64,000 bases of DNA from Phialocephala subalpina (Eukaryota > Ascomycota > Leotiomycetes > Helotiales > Mollisiaceae). Location of the stretch: NCBI GenBank assembly GCA_900073065.1, contig FJOG01000020.1, positions 587,770-651,769 on the forward strand, given 5' to 3'. The position numbers were made by a program, and so were the translations under genes. This document shows, piece by piece, positions 9,268 to 19,012 of the stretch. Position 1 is the stretch's first letter. Each line of letters opens with the position of its first letter. The notes beneath the pieces were generated by a model, which did no database searches, had not been told where the DNA came from, and saw nothing but the letters and a program-made list of their open reading frames with translations.

Positions 9268-11736
9268 ATGCAGCAACATGCAATTGATGTCAGGATGGAC
9301 CAGGGACAATATCCACGCCAGGCAATCTCCCCTGCAACAACCGAGAACACCTTCGTCGCTTCCCCGCCGATCGAGCAAATCAAGCAGGAGGATGGGAATG
9401 GATCACTCGAACCCCCGAAGAAGAAGCAAAAACGGAACAAACCGACTCTGAGTTGCGAGGAATGCGTGGAAAGAAAAACAAAAGTAGGCCTCTTCCCTTA
9501 ATGAAAGCTCAATTCTTGATAAATTTAACCAAGACTCCTGGTCCAAGAGTGGCGTCTTGAAAACTTGCAAGTGCTATGCTAGACTTGTGGTCTTCCACGT
9601 CGGTTGTGACAACCAATGTGCCTATTGCAATTGACCAAGCCAAATCACTTGTATAATGCGACAATGTTGCCTTCTCAAGATATGTCTTTGGTCAAAGTCT
9701 TTCCACTCTCGTGCACAGTTACAGTGATAGACGGATCACATCGTTTATTGCTTATGCTAAGCCGGGATGTTGCATATTGATTACCGTGGATCTTCAATAG
9801 TACTGACAGAATATCAACAGTGTGATCGAGGACGCCCTCATTGTCTAGCTTGTATGTTTCAACCAGCAGTTATTCAGCAGCGTTTTCAATCTCCCAGCCT
9901 GTCAAGCACAATCGAATCGGTTCGATGAGGCTCAAATACTACATGCTGTAAATCCTCTCGATATCAGCCAACTATCGTCCTTGCTCAGAGGAAGTCGGTC
10001 GAGACAGTCCAAGCAAGGCTGAGAGATTGAGAGCGCTGGTTATTCGAAACTCGAGATTGACGTTTTTTGCAGGTATAAAACGCCAGACTGAATGTAAATA
10101 TGCTCACGTTGCGAATGTCATCGAGTAAGTCAATTTCTATTGAAGAATCGTTCCATCTGACATCCTGCCAGAGAGACCAACCGTTCTGTCAGCAATGCTA
10201 GACGAATGACAAAACCACCCAAGAAAAAGGCTTCGCTATCAAATGGCTTCGAAGGGCCTAAGCAAGCTCCCGATCCGCAAGAGAGAAGTGTATCAAGAGC
10301 TTCAACATCTTCCTCTATTGGTCTGCTATCAAACGTCCCATACTCGCATCCTACAGCCTCGAATGTGTTTGGAATCGGCTCTGAGCATCCATTCGCAAAT
10401 TACTGGACCTGCCAAGGAGGATTACCAGAAACCATTTCTGTCCTCCCAGAAAAGCTTCAAGCCGATATCCTGCTAGAACGCTATTTCGAGTGTGTAGACC
10501 CAGTCTATCCCATGATACATCGACAAACCTTCTATGCCGACTACGAGCACTTCTGGTCCCTACCGCATCCAGAGAAAGACCGAGTAGACGGTGCCCTCGT
10601 AGCAATGATATTCGCCATGCTAGCAATGGGCACCCAATTCGTCACAACCACCTCCCCAAAAGAGCGCCAACAAACCGCTGAATTTTACGTCTCAGCCGCC
10701 CACCAATCCCTCCGCATGAGCTCCTATCTCAACAAGGCCTCCATCCGCTCCATCCAAGCCATGGTCCTCATCACTTATTTCCTCATAAACGACAACCACG
10801 CCTCCGACGGCTGGGCCTTTGCCGGAATCCTAATCCGACAAGCGTACGCCATGGGCCTCCATCGAGACCCCAACATCGTCTGTCCAAACGCCAGTATCTT
10901 CGATAAACAAGTCCGTCGAAAACTCTGGCAAGCAGTCTTACTACAAGACACCTTCCTCACAGTCCTTCTCTCCCTCCCACCAAGCGCTACACACACAGAC
11001 GTCAACGTCGAAGACCTCATTGACGACTCTTCCAGCATCGCACATTCTAACCCCACAGACACAGCTTACATCCGCGGCTGCTGGACCCTCGCAAACCTCG
11101 TGCAGGAAACCATCTGCTCCCCACGCTCCCTCGACCTCCCAATATGTTCCACGCCCCGCCAAAAAACAAAACTCATAGCCGATTTCCGCGCCGTCTACCG
11201 TTCATTCCCCGACATATTTCGCTCCTGGGACTCCGAAACCATCGCCGTCCTCGCTCAATCCAACAAACGAATAGTTCGCCAAACACTGTTTTTAACTAGT
11301 AATTATTTCCACAATGTGATGTTGTTGCATTCGTCTGGGTCGGCGGAAGTGCCGGTAAACGTGAGAGGAGCGTTGGAGGCGGCGCATGATGCTATTAATG
11401 CGTTCTTTTTGTTGTATATGTTGTTTGAGAGTGAGGCGAAGGTTTGGTGGGTGTTTAATCACAGGGCGTTTCTCGAGGCGATGTGTATTGGGAATATTTT
11501 GAGGGAGGAGGCGAAGGAGGAGAATGGGGAGGAGTCGTTGGCTAAGGATCCGTTGTTCATTAGGGCGAAAGCTGATATTGGTAAATCCCCAATTTACGAT
11601 GATTCACAAGATAGGAAAGGGACAAGCTGACAAGAAAATAGTTCGCATGATTGAAATCATGCAGATGATGAGTGAAGGCGAACACGGGTCTGCAGTTGCT
11701 TTGACGAGAGTCTCTGTATTGAGTACATATCTGTAG
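9268..11736 (+). CDS. Zn2Cys6 transcription factor with fungal-specific domain
   Basis: Nuclear DNA-binding regulator. Five exons: 9268-9483, 9821-9851, 10073-10124, 10172-11580 and 11642-11736, giving 600 residues. The binuclear zinc cluster is spread over three exons: CEECVERKTK from exon 1, CDRGRPHCLA from the 31-nt exon 2, and CIKRQTECKY across the exon 2/3 join, so all six cysteines are present. A Lys-rich PPKKKQKR stretch just before the cluster is a likely nuclear signal. The middle contains the fungal transcription factor domain: LLERYFECVDPVYPMIHRQTF at about residue 205, then YFLINDNHASDGWAFAGILIRQAYAMGLH. The target genes are unknown and no metabolic cluster surrounds it. An alternative start is ATG 9295, nine codons on. 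The third base use changes sharply after about 11300 (from C-ending to G/T-ending codons), the reason for which is unclear. Confidence 0.9.
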
Positions 11737-12048
11737 TAATCCACACGCGCTCGCGCCTTCAATTTGTCAAAAACGACAAGTATATCCGTCGTCCCATGCT
11801 TCGTATCATGTCACTTGCCGTAGCAAAGCCCTCGCTATACCGCTAACAAACCAACTCAATGTGCGAAGCCCTGCTTTATGGCCCCATTCCTACCGCCGCT
11901 GAACTGTAGCTGCGGCCAAGCCATCCCCAAATAACGCCATTCCATGCTCAACGCAGCTAAATTAAAAGTCAAGTAGAGTGAAGTGAAGTGCATGTGCATG
12001 TGCAACGATGCAATCAAGTAAAGTAGTGACCTGTCGAAGAAAAGAAAT
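11737..12048. other. Convergent intergenic region
   Basis: Short 3' spacer. It contains GTGAAGTGAAGTGCATGTGCATGTGC microrepeats around 11980-12003 but nothing else recognisable. Confidence 0.35.
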
Positions 12049-13764
12049 CTAGTCAGTCCGTCGGTTCGAACCAAAACGATCGCGAAGCCAGGAAACAGGT
12101 CCACTACCACTTCCTCCCGAATGAGAGCTTCTTCGTGAATCTCGCGATGATCGATCGCTGCCACTGGTATTTCCCCGTCTGGTATCTCGCTGGTTTTCGC
12201 TCATGTCTGAAGTTTGGCGGTAGAAGGAGCCTGGCATAGGTGCTGCAAAGTCGTCGTCTGGTGAAGCAGTAGCCGCACGTGGCGAACCATCCCCGATGAC
12301 TTGCCATCTTCTTGGACTCGGAGCTTCTTCTGTGGGAGAATAGCGAGAAGCACTCCGGATGGCGTCCAGCCTGGTTTGGTTTCTGTCTGTATTGGAGTTC
12401 TCTCGCCCCAGAATTGGACCCAATCCTCGTCTCGATGTGCTCAACCTATTGGCTCGGTGCTCATTTCTGGTTGTTGGCGATGCGGTCTGGCTTGATCTCC
12501 GGCTGTTGGAAGGAGGCGTATGCTCTGCATCAATGCCTTTTCTGCAGATCGGGCAAGTGTTGTGCTCACTCAACCAAGCGCTTGCACAAACTTCATGAAA
12601 CCAATGAGAGCAAGGTAAAGCCACAACTTCGTCGCCAATGTGAACATCGTCCATGCAAACACTGCATTCTCCTTTGCCTTCAGGACCTAGCATCTTCTCA
12701 TCGAGCTTCTTTTTTGGAAGTGATGCAATGGCGTCGGGAGCTGCTGGACCAGGTGCATTTGAAGTTGGATGTTGTTCCATCAACTGCGAAATGATCTGAT
12801 CGAGAGCTTCCTGAGTATAAACGGCATCTCCTGAGCGTGCGTTCGCGGGATTTAGCATAGACGCAAATAGAGCCTGGAGGCCAGGAGGCATGCCACCAGG
12901 TCCTCTGTCGTTTTGTCCGCCCGGTGCACCTAAAGGTCCAAATATTCCTGAAAGAATCCTGGGAAGTTGGTCAGGAGGTGCTCTAATACTAACAATATAC
13001 AGGGAACGGCCATTAGGGGAAACTCTAGGAGGGGAGGCGTACGTAGTAAGGTCATCAACTGGGGGTCCAGCCGGCTGAGGTCCATTTGCGTCTCTTGGCC
13101 GGTGTCCCCCACCAGTTGTAAATGTCATTCTTGAACCCCAGGCTCGTGGTCCACCATTGCCACCTAACTGGAATCCACCTACAAATGGTCCTTGATTGAA
13201 TAGAGTATCAGGTCCAGATCTTCCCGGTGGCCCAGCTCGAAATCCTGGCCCAACCATGTTGCCAACCATATTCTGAAAGTCTCGCATAATAGGATCTGGA
13301 TGATCTTCTAGAGGATTTCTTCTGCGACCCGGGCCACCTGCATTTGAGGATGTAATTGTTCTTGAAAACATTATAGAGCCTCCAGGTCCGTGGGTAACAT
13401 GTTCTTCGATATCTGCCTCTTCGGGGTCAGGTATATCATCCGCGAATGGGTAATGGCCGTGGAGAGACCGAAAATCGGGAGGAGGAGAATCATCGCGCAA
13501 CGGTCGAGGATCGCTATCTGCAGTGACCTGCATAGATGTTAGAACCTTATCAAGATTTGACAGTATTTCTGTTATCAGATTTGATACAATGAAAGTGATG
13601 CTTACAATCTCTATAATCTCTCCCGCGCATCTTGGACACGTTAAGCCATGCTCATCTCTGTACCACTCATTCGCACACTGGTGGCAAAACACCACTTCTC
13701 TGGGACCCGTAGCGTCAAGATGTCTGGTACCGGTACCTGACATTGAATGATCTCTGTCTGCCAT
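12049..13764 (-). CDS. RING-H2 E3 ubiquitin ligase, RNF126/RNF115-like
   Basis: Predicted cytosolic or nuclear ubiquitin ligase. Exon 1 is 13764-13606, exon 2 13527-12049; the intron 13605-13528 (GTAAGC to TGCAG) is 78 nt, a multiple of three without a stop. The spliced product is 545 residues. An N-terminal zinc ribbon has Cys pairs FCHQC and TCPRC (Cys 27, 30, 43, 46), as in RNF126-type ligases that bind client hydrophobic segments. A Gly/Pro/Arg-rich disordered middle follows. The RING-H2 finger ECSVCMDDV, HWFHEVC, CPICRKG spans residues 341-381. The tail is Ser/Arg-rich. The start at MADRDHSMSG was chosen because the frame upstream has no ATG, although it stays open to about 13875. It is convergent with the zinc-cluster gene. 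Confidence 0.88.
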   Translation of the reverse strand: MADRDHSMSGTGTRHLDATGPREVVFCHQCANEWYRDEHGLTCPRCAGEIIEIVSITFIVSNLITEILSNLDKVLTSMQVTADSDPRPLRDDSPPPDFRSLHGHYPFADDIPDPEEADIEEHVTHGPGGSIMFSRTITSSNAGGPGRRRNPLEDHPDPIMRDFQNMVGNMVGPGFRAGPPGRSGPDTLFNQGPFVGGFQLGGNGGPRAWGSRMTFTTGGGHRPRDANGPQPAGPPVDDLTTYASPPRVSPNGRSLYIVSIRAPPDQLPRILSGIFGPLGAPGGQNDRGPGGMPPGLQALFASMLNPANARSGDAVYTQEALDQIISQLMEQHPTSNAPGPAAPDAIASLPKKKLDEKMLGPEGKGECSVCMDDVHIGDEVVALPCSHWFHEVCASAWLSEHNTCPICRKGIDAEHTPPSNSRRSSQTASPTTRNEHRANRLSTSRRGLGPILGRENSNTDRNQTRLDAIRSASRYSPTEEAPSPRRWQVIGDGSPRAATASPDDDFAAPMPGSFYRQTSDMSENQRDTRRGNTSGSDRSSRDSRRSSHSGGSGSGPVSWLRDRFGSNRRTD

Positions 13765-14769
13765 GGCTTCTCGAACGCCCTGGTATGCTTGATAAGCTGC
13801 CAAACCGAGACTCAATGCCAGGCCCGTGTTTCTTAATGCTCTGAACGCCAGAATGTCGACTGTTTGATAGAACAATCAGAGTGCTGATTCTCCGCAAAGC
13901 TGATAGATGTTTGTCCAATCTAGTTGGAGGGACGAGGGGGCGCAATCGTGGTAGCGCAAAATGCCTTTCGGAACTGCCTCGTAGTTGACCTATGGAGCTT
14001 GATAATCAAGCAAGCTGAAGAGGGGTTGTGAATGTACAACGATGAGTTCGACTCATGTAGGTATGCGAATTAAATTCGTACGTCGTGTGGCGAAGGTTTA
14101 ACGAGGGGATGCCTCTTGATGTTCCAGAACGAAGATCTCGTGGTTTTCAAGACGAAAGGTCAGGCTCGAGATGTTGGACTTCCTATCGGAACTGCTGCGT
14201 CACAATCGAATCCCTGTCCTTCAACCGAGAGCTAGCACATGCAAGCTACGAGTAGGCAAAGACAGAGGCAAAATATGGCTGTGCAGGTTTGTCTTGAAGC
14301 CTAGACCAGTAGGTGTCCTTTGTGTGGGTGGGAAGTCACACTCTGATTCAAAACGTGTTGATTTCTATGATGTTCTGTCCACTTCCAAAACAATATTCGG
14401 CAGTTTACGGAGTTCGGAACGGGCCACAAGTTGAGGATTTCGATGGTTTGAGGGTCCAGCTTCGGGAAGATCATTCTCTATCAAGCTGGAACCTATTTAG
14501 AAGCTTTTGGTGCTCCACATGGTAAATGTTCTCTAGGGATTCGGGGTTCTTGGCAGCTCACATCACAGTATGCTCATTTACTTGAAGAGCGGTGGTTGTA
14601 CCACCGACATCCAGTCTGTTAGAAATACGTCGTGCAAGTTGTTGCAATAACTGAAGTCATATATTCGAGTGTTGAGAGTTTATTAGTACAGTTACACCGT
14701 CCCATCGCTATTGGTATATCAAACAAGTCCATCAAAACCACCACTGCCTCCCAAAACTACCCCACATCA
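13765..14769. other. Intergenic, about 1 kb
   Basis: Upstream of the RING gene and downstream of FIS1. A small perfect stem GGTGG/CCACC occurs near 14593-14607. Short open frames on the plus strand (14171-14525) overlap each other and show no coding character. I see no gene. Confidence 0.4.
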
Positions 14770-15485
14770 CTATCTCCTCCTTCCTACTCCCTTGAATATC
14801 ATTCCACCCACAACACCGGCAGCAATAGCAACACCCGACAAGATAGCTACGCCCATCAGTCCTTCCCTCGCCACCTTGTCATCGATCAGACCCCTCAGAC
14901 TGCTGGCCTGCAAATTCGCTGGCTCCTTCTCGAGCAGTAAATCATTGTACCGCCGTGCCTCTGCGTAGTTTCCAAGCTTGTAATTGCCGAGTGCTAGGTA
15001 GTATAGACATTCTCGTCTTCGTTCTGGTGAGGTTCGGAAGATGTCTGAGAGAAGGCGAACACCTTCCTGTTGATCATTACGAGTATTTGACTTGATCAGG
15101 CCCTGCGAGACTGTCAGTGTAACTGTACAAGACTGATCTTTAGGCTAAAACTTACCCAGGCAAAGTTGAATTTGGTTTGTACTCCTACATGCTCTCCTTC
15201 CTTTTCGTATTGTGAGCGTAGAACTTGAAGCTCGGCCGGTTTGAGTGGGCTGATACAAAGTTAGCTTCGAGACTCGAATTGCGCAGAAGGGACAGGTCGG
15301 AGGATTCGGATGTTTGGGGCTAGACTGGAGACTGACCTCTCTGCATCAGCAGCATCTAAAGGAACATGTCTGATTAGCATAGCTGTTTCCAGTTGAAAGG
15401 CGTACATGAAAATAGCAAAACGAGTGTGAAGTTCCGTATCAATGGACATTTGTGTCTGTCATAACTTACATGGTAATCCAGACAT
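14770..15485 (-). CDS. FIS1: Fis1, mitochondrial fission protein
   Basis: Tail-anchored adaptor of the outer mitochondrial and peroxisomal membrane that recruits the dynamin Dnm1 for organelle division. Four exons: 15485-15470 (16 nt), 15355-15337 (19 nt), 15249-15156 and 15102-14770, giving 153 residues, the usual family length. The TPR-like core reads [22 protein letters not shown] and [22 protein letters not shown]. The C-terminal anchor is [20 protein letters not shown] followed by the basic tail KGVGRRR, the classical tail-anchor arrangement. All introns are GT-AG and the frame is continuous across them. It is divergent from SPC24 with only 302 bp between the start codons. Confidence 0.95.
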
Positions 15486-15787
15486 CTTGATCCCGTATGT
15501 TCCGAAATGAACTCTGGAAGTATTTCAGAAGGAAGTTACGAGTGGATGTTTCCCAAGTTTATGGTTCGTGAAAGCCTGGTGTGGCGTTGTGGCTTGTCGA
15601 GCTTGTGACGATGACGGAAGTTGGTCGCCTCGTCAACACGGCAGGAACCGACTACCGACTAGGATGTTTACTTTGGAGATCTCGAGCTTCATTTTTGCGA
15701 CGAAAGAACAAAAACAAAAAGTTGAATTCATGATTGATCACCTCCAAACACGTACCAGACCCATCGCTCTTGCAGAATACCGCTATA
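15486..15787. promoter_or_regulatory. Divergent FIS1/SPC24 promoter
   Basis: A 302-bp shared upstream region for two housekeeping genes. No specific operator was recognised. Confidence 0.45.
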
Positions 15788-16474
15788 ATGCTTCTTGACG
15801 AGGATCCCGCAACTGTACGTCCTCCACAACATTTTACAGCGCATGGCTAACAAACGCAGCTCATCCACCACACAATCGGAAACTTCAACATCCAACCCGA
15901 TAAGCTCGCAGTATCTCGAATCAATGAATCACTCTCTACACTTCAGCAGGCTAGAGAATTACGAGCCCGAGAAGCAGAGAGCGCATTGAAAAGTACATAT
16001 TTACTTCTCGAGCCGAGTATCAGACGCTGACAATAAACAGAACTCTCCCGCACCCTCACAACACTCAACAATCATCATCTCGAAACCCTCTCATCCCATT
16101 CCTCTACCGCCCACGCGTCCGAAATCGCCACTCTTGACACCCAAAAATTCCGAATCGCGAAGACAGCCAATGATCTAGAAATTGAGTCAGAGCGCCTTTC
16201 ATCACAACTCGCCGACCTACAGGCACGATTACAAGAATTGGAATTGCAAGGAGTTGATGGAGGAGACAATGCACGGCGAGGACTGGTTGATGATGAGATC
16301 ACTCTGAAGCTCAAGATTTACAGAGGGTTAGGCATTGATATTGAGAAGGACAAGTCGGGGGAATACTCGAAGGCGATCATTCATAATGAGAAGAAGGGGG
16401 ATGTGAATGTTGTCAGCTTGGACAACAAGTTCTCGAGGTATTTCTACGCGAACTACTTCTGGCAGCAGCTGTAG
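15788..16474 (+). CDS. SPC24: Spc24, NDC80 kinetochore complex subunit
   Basis: Partner of Spc25 in the Ndc80 complex, which links centromeres to spindle microtubules. Three exons: 15788-15814, 15860-15992 and 16041-16474, giving 197 residues. Introns are short (45 and 48 nt) and the first has a GGCTAACAAAC branch-like site. Residues about 30-150 form a coiled coil ([36 protein letters not shown]). The globular C-terminal domain begins with [18 protein letters not shown] and ends [15 protein letters not shown], matching fungal Spc24, whose RWD fold packs against Spc25. The assignment rests on this C-terminal domain and the overall architecture. Confidence 0.9.
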
Positions 16475-16844
16475 GACTGAGTTTCAAGCTGGGGAGTATT
16501 TGTAGGTTTCGGCGTTGGACGGCGTGTTTGGCAGGCATTTTTGTCTTGAAGGATACCATGGGCAATAGTGTTGAATGACTTTGTACGAGTTGAATGATAA
16601 TCCATTGTACAAAGAATTATTTGGACTCCATATGCTCTCTGCCCCAGAAACCCAAACACCAATCTCAAATCCACGGGTCGTTATCATAAAGTCATAACTC
16701 ATAATCCTGAATCTTCCACCACCGATAGAACATTTGCTAGCCGATCTTCGAGGGTTTGTTGCGCGTCGCTGCCGAACTGGTTTTCGAAATGTCCCAGGAT
16801 CTTCTGGACATTGGTGATTGCGGTCTTGAGCTGTTTCCGGTAAA
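16475..16844 (-). other. 3' spacer with an open, coding-like minus-strand frame
   Basis: Between SPC24 and the membrane protein gene. Minus-strand bases from about 16967 down to a TGA at 16699-16701 stay open in a second frame and encode charged, protein-like sequence (YYGELYEFEGFWIKHQAEV, then IYRKQLKTAITNVQKILG). This frame overlaps the 3' end of the neighbouring gene and is probably its true last exon; see findings. Confidence 0.5.
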
Positions 16845-17540
16845 TCACTTCTGCTTGATGCTTAATCCAGAACCCTTCGAACTCGTAGAGCTCCCCGTAG
16901 TAGAAGAGTTCCTTTTCTTCGGGCTTATCGGAATATGTGGAAAATACCCCTCACCCATCCCCACGACAGCAGAACTTGGCGGGGTCCTCGCCCTCGAAGT
17001 ATTCATGACAGCCTCAGGACTATAGCTCCTGTTCACCCTCGATGTGCCTTCGCCAGGTATGCTGCTAGATGTCAAGGAGCGATGGTGCCGCCTAACATGA
17101 TCTGCAGGAAGCTCGAGTCGAGAATTGATTTTCGTCCATAGGGCATCATCGTCAGAAGGGTTGTCTATTCTCCATCCTCCCACGCCCTCGTAGTCTCGTG
17201 TTGGTCCAGCACTTAAGCCCATCACACTATCGCTGGAGACCGGTGTTATTATGCCAGTGGCAGATACATTGCTGCTTGTACTGCCTCTCCTCCTCTTCCG
17301 GCGTCCTCCGGAAGTATTTGTCAGAGACCTCGTCCTTTGTAGCTGTTTCGCTGTAGATTTCGCGCCGAGGAGGTAGTGAGGAATGACCGCGAAAGCGAGT
17401 TCGATGTACACGAGAATGACTCGGAACAGGAGGATCGAGAAGGCACAAGCTGTGGTGATGGTGGCTAGGATGGCGATAGGTATTGTGAAGATGAATAGGA
17501 ATGGAAGGATCAGACTGTAGATTGGATTGAGGAGTGCCAT
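16845..17540 (-). CDS. Fungal membrane protein of unknown function
   Basis: An intronless model of 231 residues from ATG 17540. The first 65 residues hold two hydrophobic spans, IYSLILPFLFIFTIPIAILA and FSILLFRVILVYIELAFAV, followed by IPHYLLG and a basic GGRRKRRRG stretch. The remainder is hydrophilic, Ser-rich and acidic in places (WRIDNPSDDDALWTKIN). I do not recognise a named family. The last 30 residues are low-complexity Ser/Thr, while another frame over the same bases looks more coding-like, so an unrecognised 3' intron near 16960-16995 is likely and the true protein would then end at 16699. The 5' part lies inside a perfect 250-bp tandem duplication. It is divergent from the TatD-family gene. 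Confidence 0.65.
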   Translation of the reverse strand: MALLNPIYSLILPFLFIFTIPIAILATITTACAFSILLFRVILVYIELAFAVIPHYLLGAKSTAKQLQRTRSLTNTSGGRRKRRRGSTSSNVSATGIITPVSSDSVMGLSAGPTRDYEGVGGWRIDNPSDDDALWTKINSRLELPADHVRRHHRSLTSSSIPGEGTSRVNRSYSPEAVMNTSRARTPPSSAVVGMGEGYFPHIPISPKKRNSSTTGSSTSSKGSGLSIKQK

Positions 17541-17932
17541 TTCCTTCGAGATGATGGCGATTTCATGTCTGTTGTCCAAGATGAAGAAGGAGATTCAAAA
17601 CACGAGGAGCTAGGAGAGTTTATTCGTGTTTTCCTTTGGTCTTGGGCGGCATCAAGAGGATGGAGTGGTTGCATGTGATTGTGATCGAGAAGGCACAAGC
17701 TGTGGTGATGGTGGCTAGGATGGCGATAGGTATTGTGAAGATGAATAGGAATGGAAGGATCAGACTGTAGATTGGATTGAGGAGTGCCATTTCCTTCGAG
17801 ATGATGGCGATTTCATGTCTGTTGTCCAAGATGAAGAAGGAGATTCAAAACACGAGGAGCTAGGAGAGTTTATTCGTGTTTTCCTTTGGTCTTGGGCGGC
17901 ATCAAGAGGATGGAGTGGTTGCATGTGATTGT
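17433..17932. repeat. Perfect 250-bp tandem duplication (two units)
   Basis: Bases 17433-17682 are repeated without any mismatch at 17683-17932. The base before each unit differs (g and t), and so does the base after each unit (g and a), so the unit is exactly 250 bp with no microhomology at the junctions. It covers the first part of the membrane protein gene and the intergenic region leading into the TatD gene. An unrelated duplication of the same length lies at 34874-35373. Confidence 0.97.
17620..17790 (-). pseudogene. Second, truncated copy of the membrane protein 5' end
   Basis: Created by the 250-bp duplication. It starts at ATG 17790, repeats the first 36 codons of the neighbouring gene up to TACAFSI, then runs into intergenic sequence and stops at 17620. 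It has no downstream exon and is not expected to encode a functional product. It may not exist at all if the duplication is an assembly error. Confidence 0.75.
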
Positions 17933-19012
17933 ATGAGTCTGGTACCATCCATACCGCACATGAAGGCACGAGCTCTCACAGTGATGGCTACTCGAGGCCA
18001 AGATCAAGAACTCGTAGCTCAAATTGCTGAAGAATATGGTTTGAGGAGCCAGTTGGATGTGGAGAATGGCACCCAGGACCGATGTCTTGTTCCTTGCTTC
18101 GGATGGCATCCTTGGTTCTCGCACCAAATGTACGACGATACAGAAAACTCGATTACCGATACAGATACTTCAGAGTTCAAGACTCGCCACTACCAATCTG
18201 TCTTGACACCGAAGCCAGAGGATACCGTATTTTTCGACTCACTTCCACAACCTCGGTCTCTGAAGCTTTTCCTTGAAGAGACGAAAACCTATCTTGAACG
18301 CTATCCTATCTCCTTAGTAGGAGAAATTGGTTTGGATAAGTCGTTTCGACTACCCGGAGAGTGGTTACCGGATTTAGAAGAGTCGAGAGACCAAACTTTA
18401 ACGCCTGGTGGAAGGGAAGGGCGACGCTTGACACCACATCGAGTACAGATGGCTCACCAAAAGACAGTCCTGAAAGCTCAACTCAAGCTGGCTGGTGAGC
18501 TGAATCGGGCTGTCTCTGTTCACGGGGTTCAAGCTCATGGTGTTGTCTTCGACGTCCTTCAGGAGACTTGGAAAGGGTTTGAGAAGGAGGTGCTCAGCAA
18601 GAAGGAAAAGAAGAAAATTGAAAATATTCCGCCACCGGAGGATGATGAGCCCTCCAAGGCAATTGAAGAACGATCACCGAAACCATTCCCTCCTCGAATA
18701 TGTCTCCATTCATATTCCGGCCCACCAGAACCTCTGAAGCAGTATTTTCATCCTTCAATTCCAGCAGAGATCTTCTTCTCCTTCTCGGAAGCGATCAATA
18801 TGTCTGGTCCAGCCAGCACAAAAGCTGCCGAAGTCATCAAAGCCGTACCAGATGACCAACTACTGGTCGAAAGCGACTTGCATATTGCCGGGGAGGAGAT
18901 GGATAGAAGGTTAGAAGAGATGTGTCGCAAGATATGCGAGATCAAGGATTGGAGCTTGGATGAGGGTGTCACCAGGCTTGGAAAGAATTGGCGTCGATTT
19001 GTCTTCTCATAA
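17933..19012 (+). CDS. TatD-family metal-dependent hydrolase (Scn1-like), N-terminus lacking
   Basis: Putative nuclease or phosphodiesterase of the TatD amidohydrolase fold, similar to fission yeast Cut9-interacting Scn1. From ATG 17933 there are 359 residues with [20 protein letters not shown], then [18 protein letters not shown] (metal-ligand Glu), [10 protein letters not shown] (His), CLHSYSG (His) and LLVESDLH (Asp). The family normally begins with a strand ending in a His-x-His motif (DAHCHPTDTM in fungal members), which is absent. A short frame at 17910 encodes MEWLHVI, the kind of sequence expected just before that motif, but it is out of frame. The start codon falls exactly on the edge of the 250-bp duplication. 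So either the 5' end is broken in the genome or about 25 bases were lost in assembly. Confidence 0.85.
   Translation: MSLVPSIPHMKARALTVMATRGQDQELVAQIAEEYGLRSQLDVENGTQDRCLVPCFGWHPWFSHQMYDDTENSITDTDTSEFKTRHYQSVLTPKPEDTVFFDSLPQPRSLKLFLEETKTYLERYPISLVGEIGLDKSFRLPGEWLPDLEESRDQTLTPGGREGRRLTPHRVQMAHQKTVLKAQLKLAGELNRAVSVHGVQAHGVVFDVLQETWKGFEKEVLSKKEKKKIENIPPPEDDEPSKAIEERSPKPFPPRICLHSYSGPPEPLKQYFHPSIPAEIFFSFSEAINMSGPASTKAAEVIKAVPDDQLLVESDLHIAGEEMDRRLEEMCRKICEIKDWSLDEGVTRLGKNWRRFVFS

Noticed and set aside
13765..13875. 37-codon upstream extension of the RING ligase
   Set aside because: The frame is open but starts without an ATG, so it is more likely 5' UTR.
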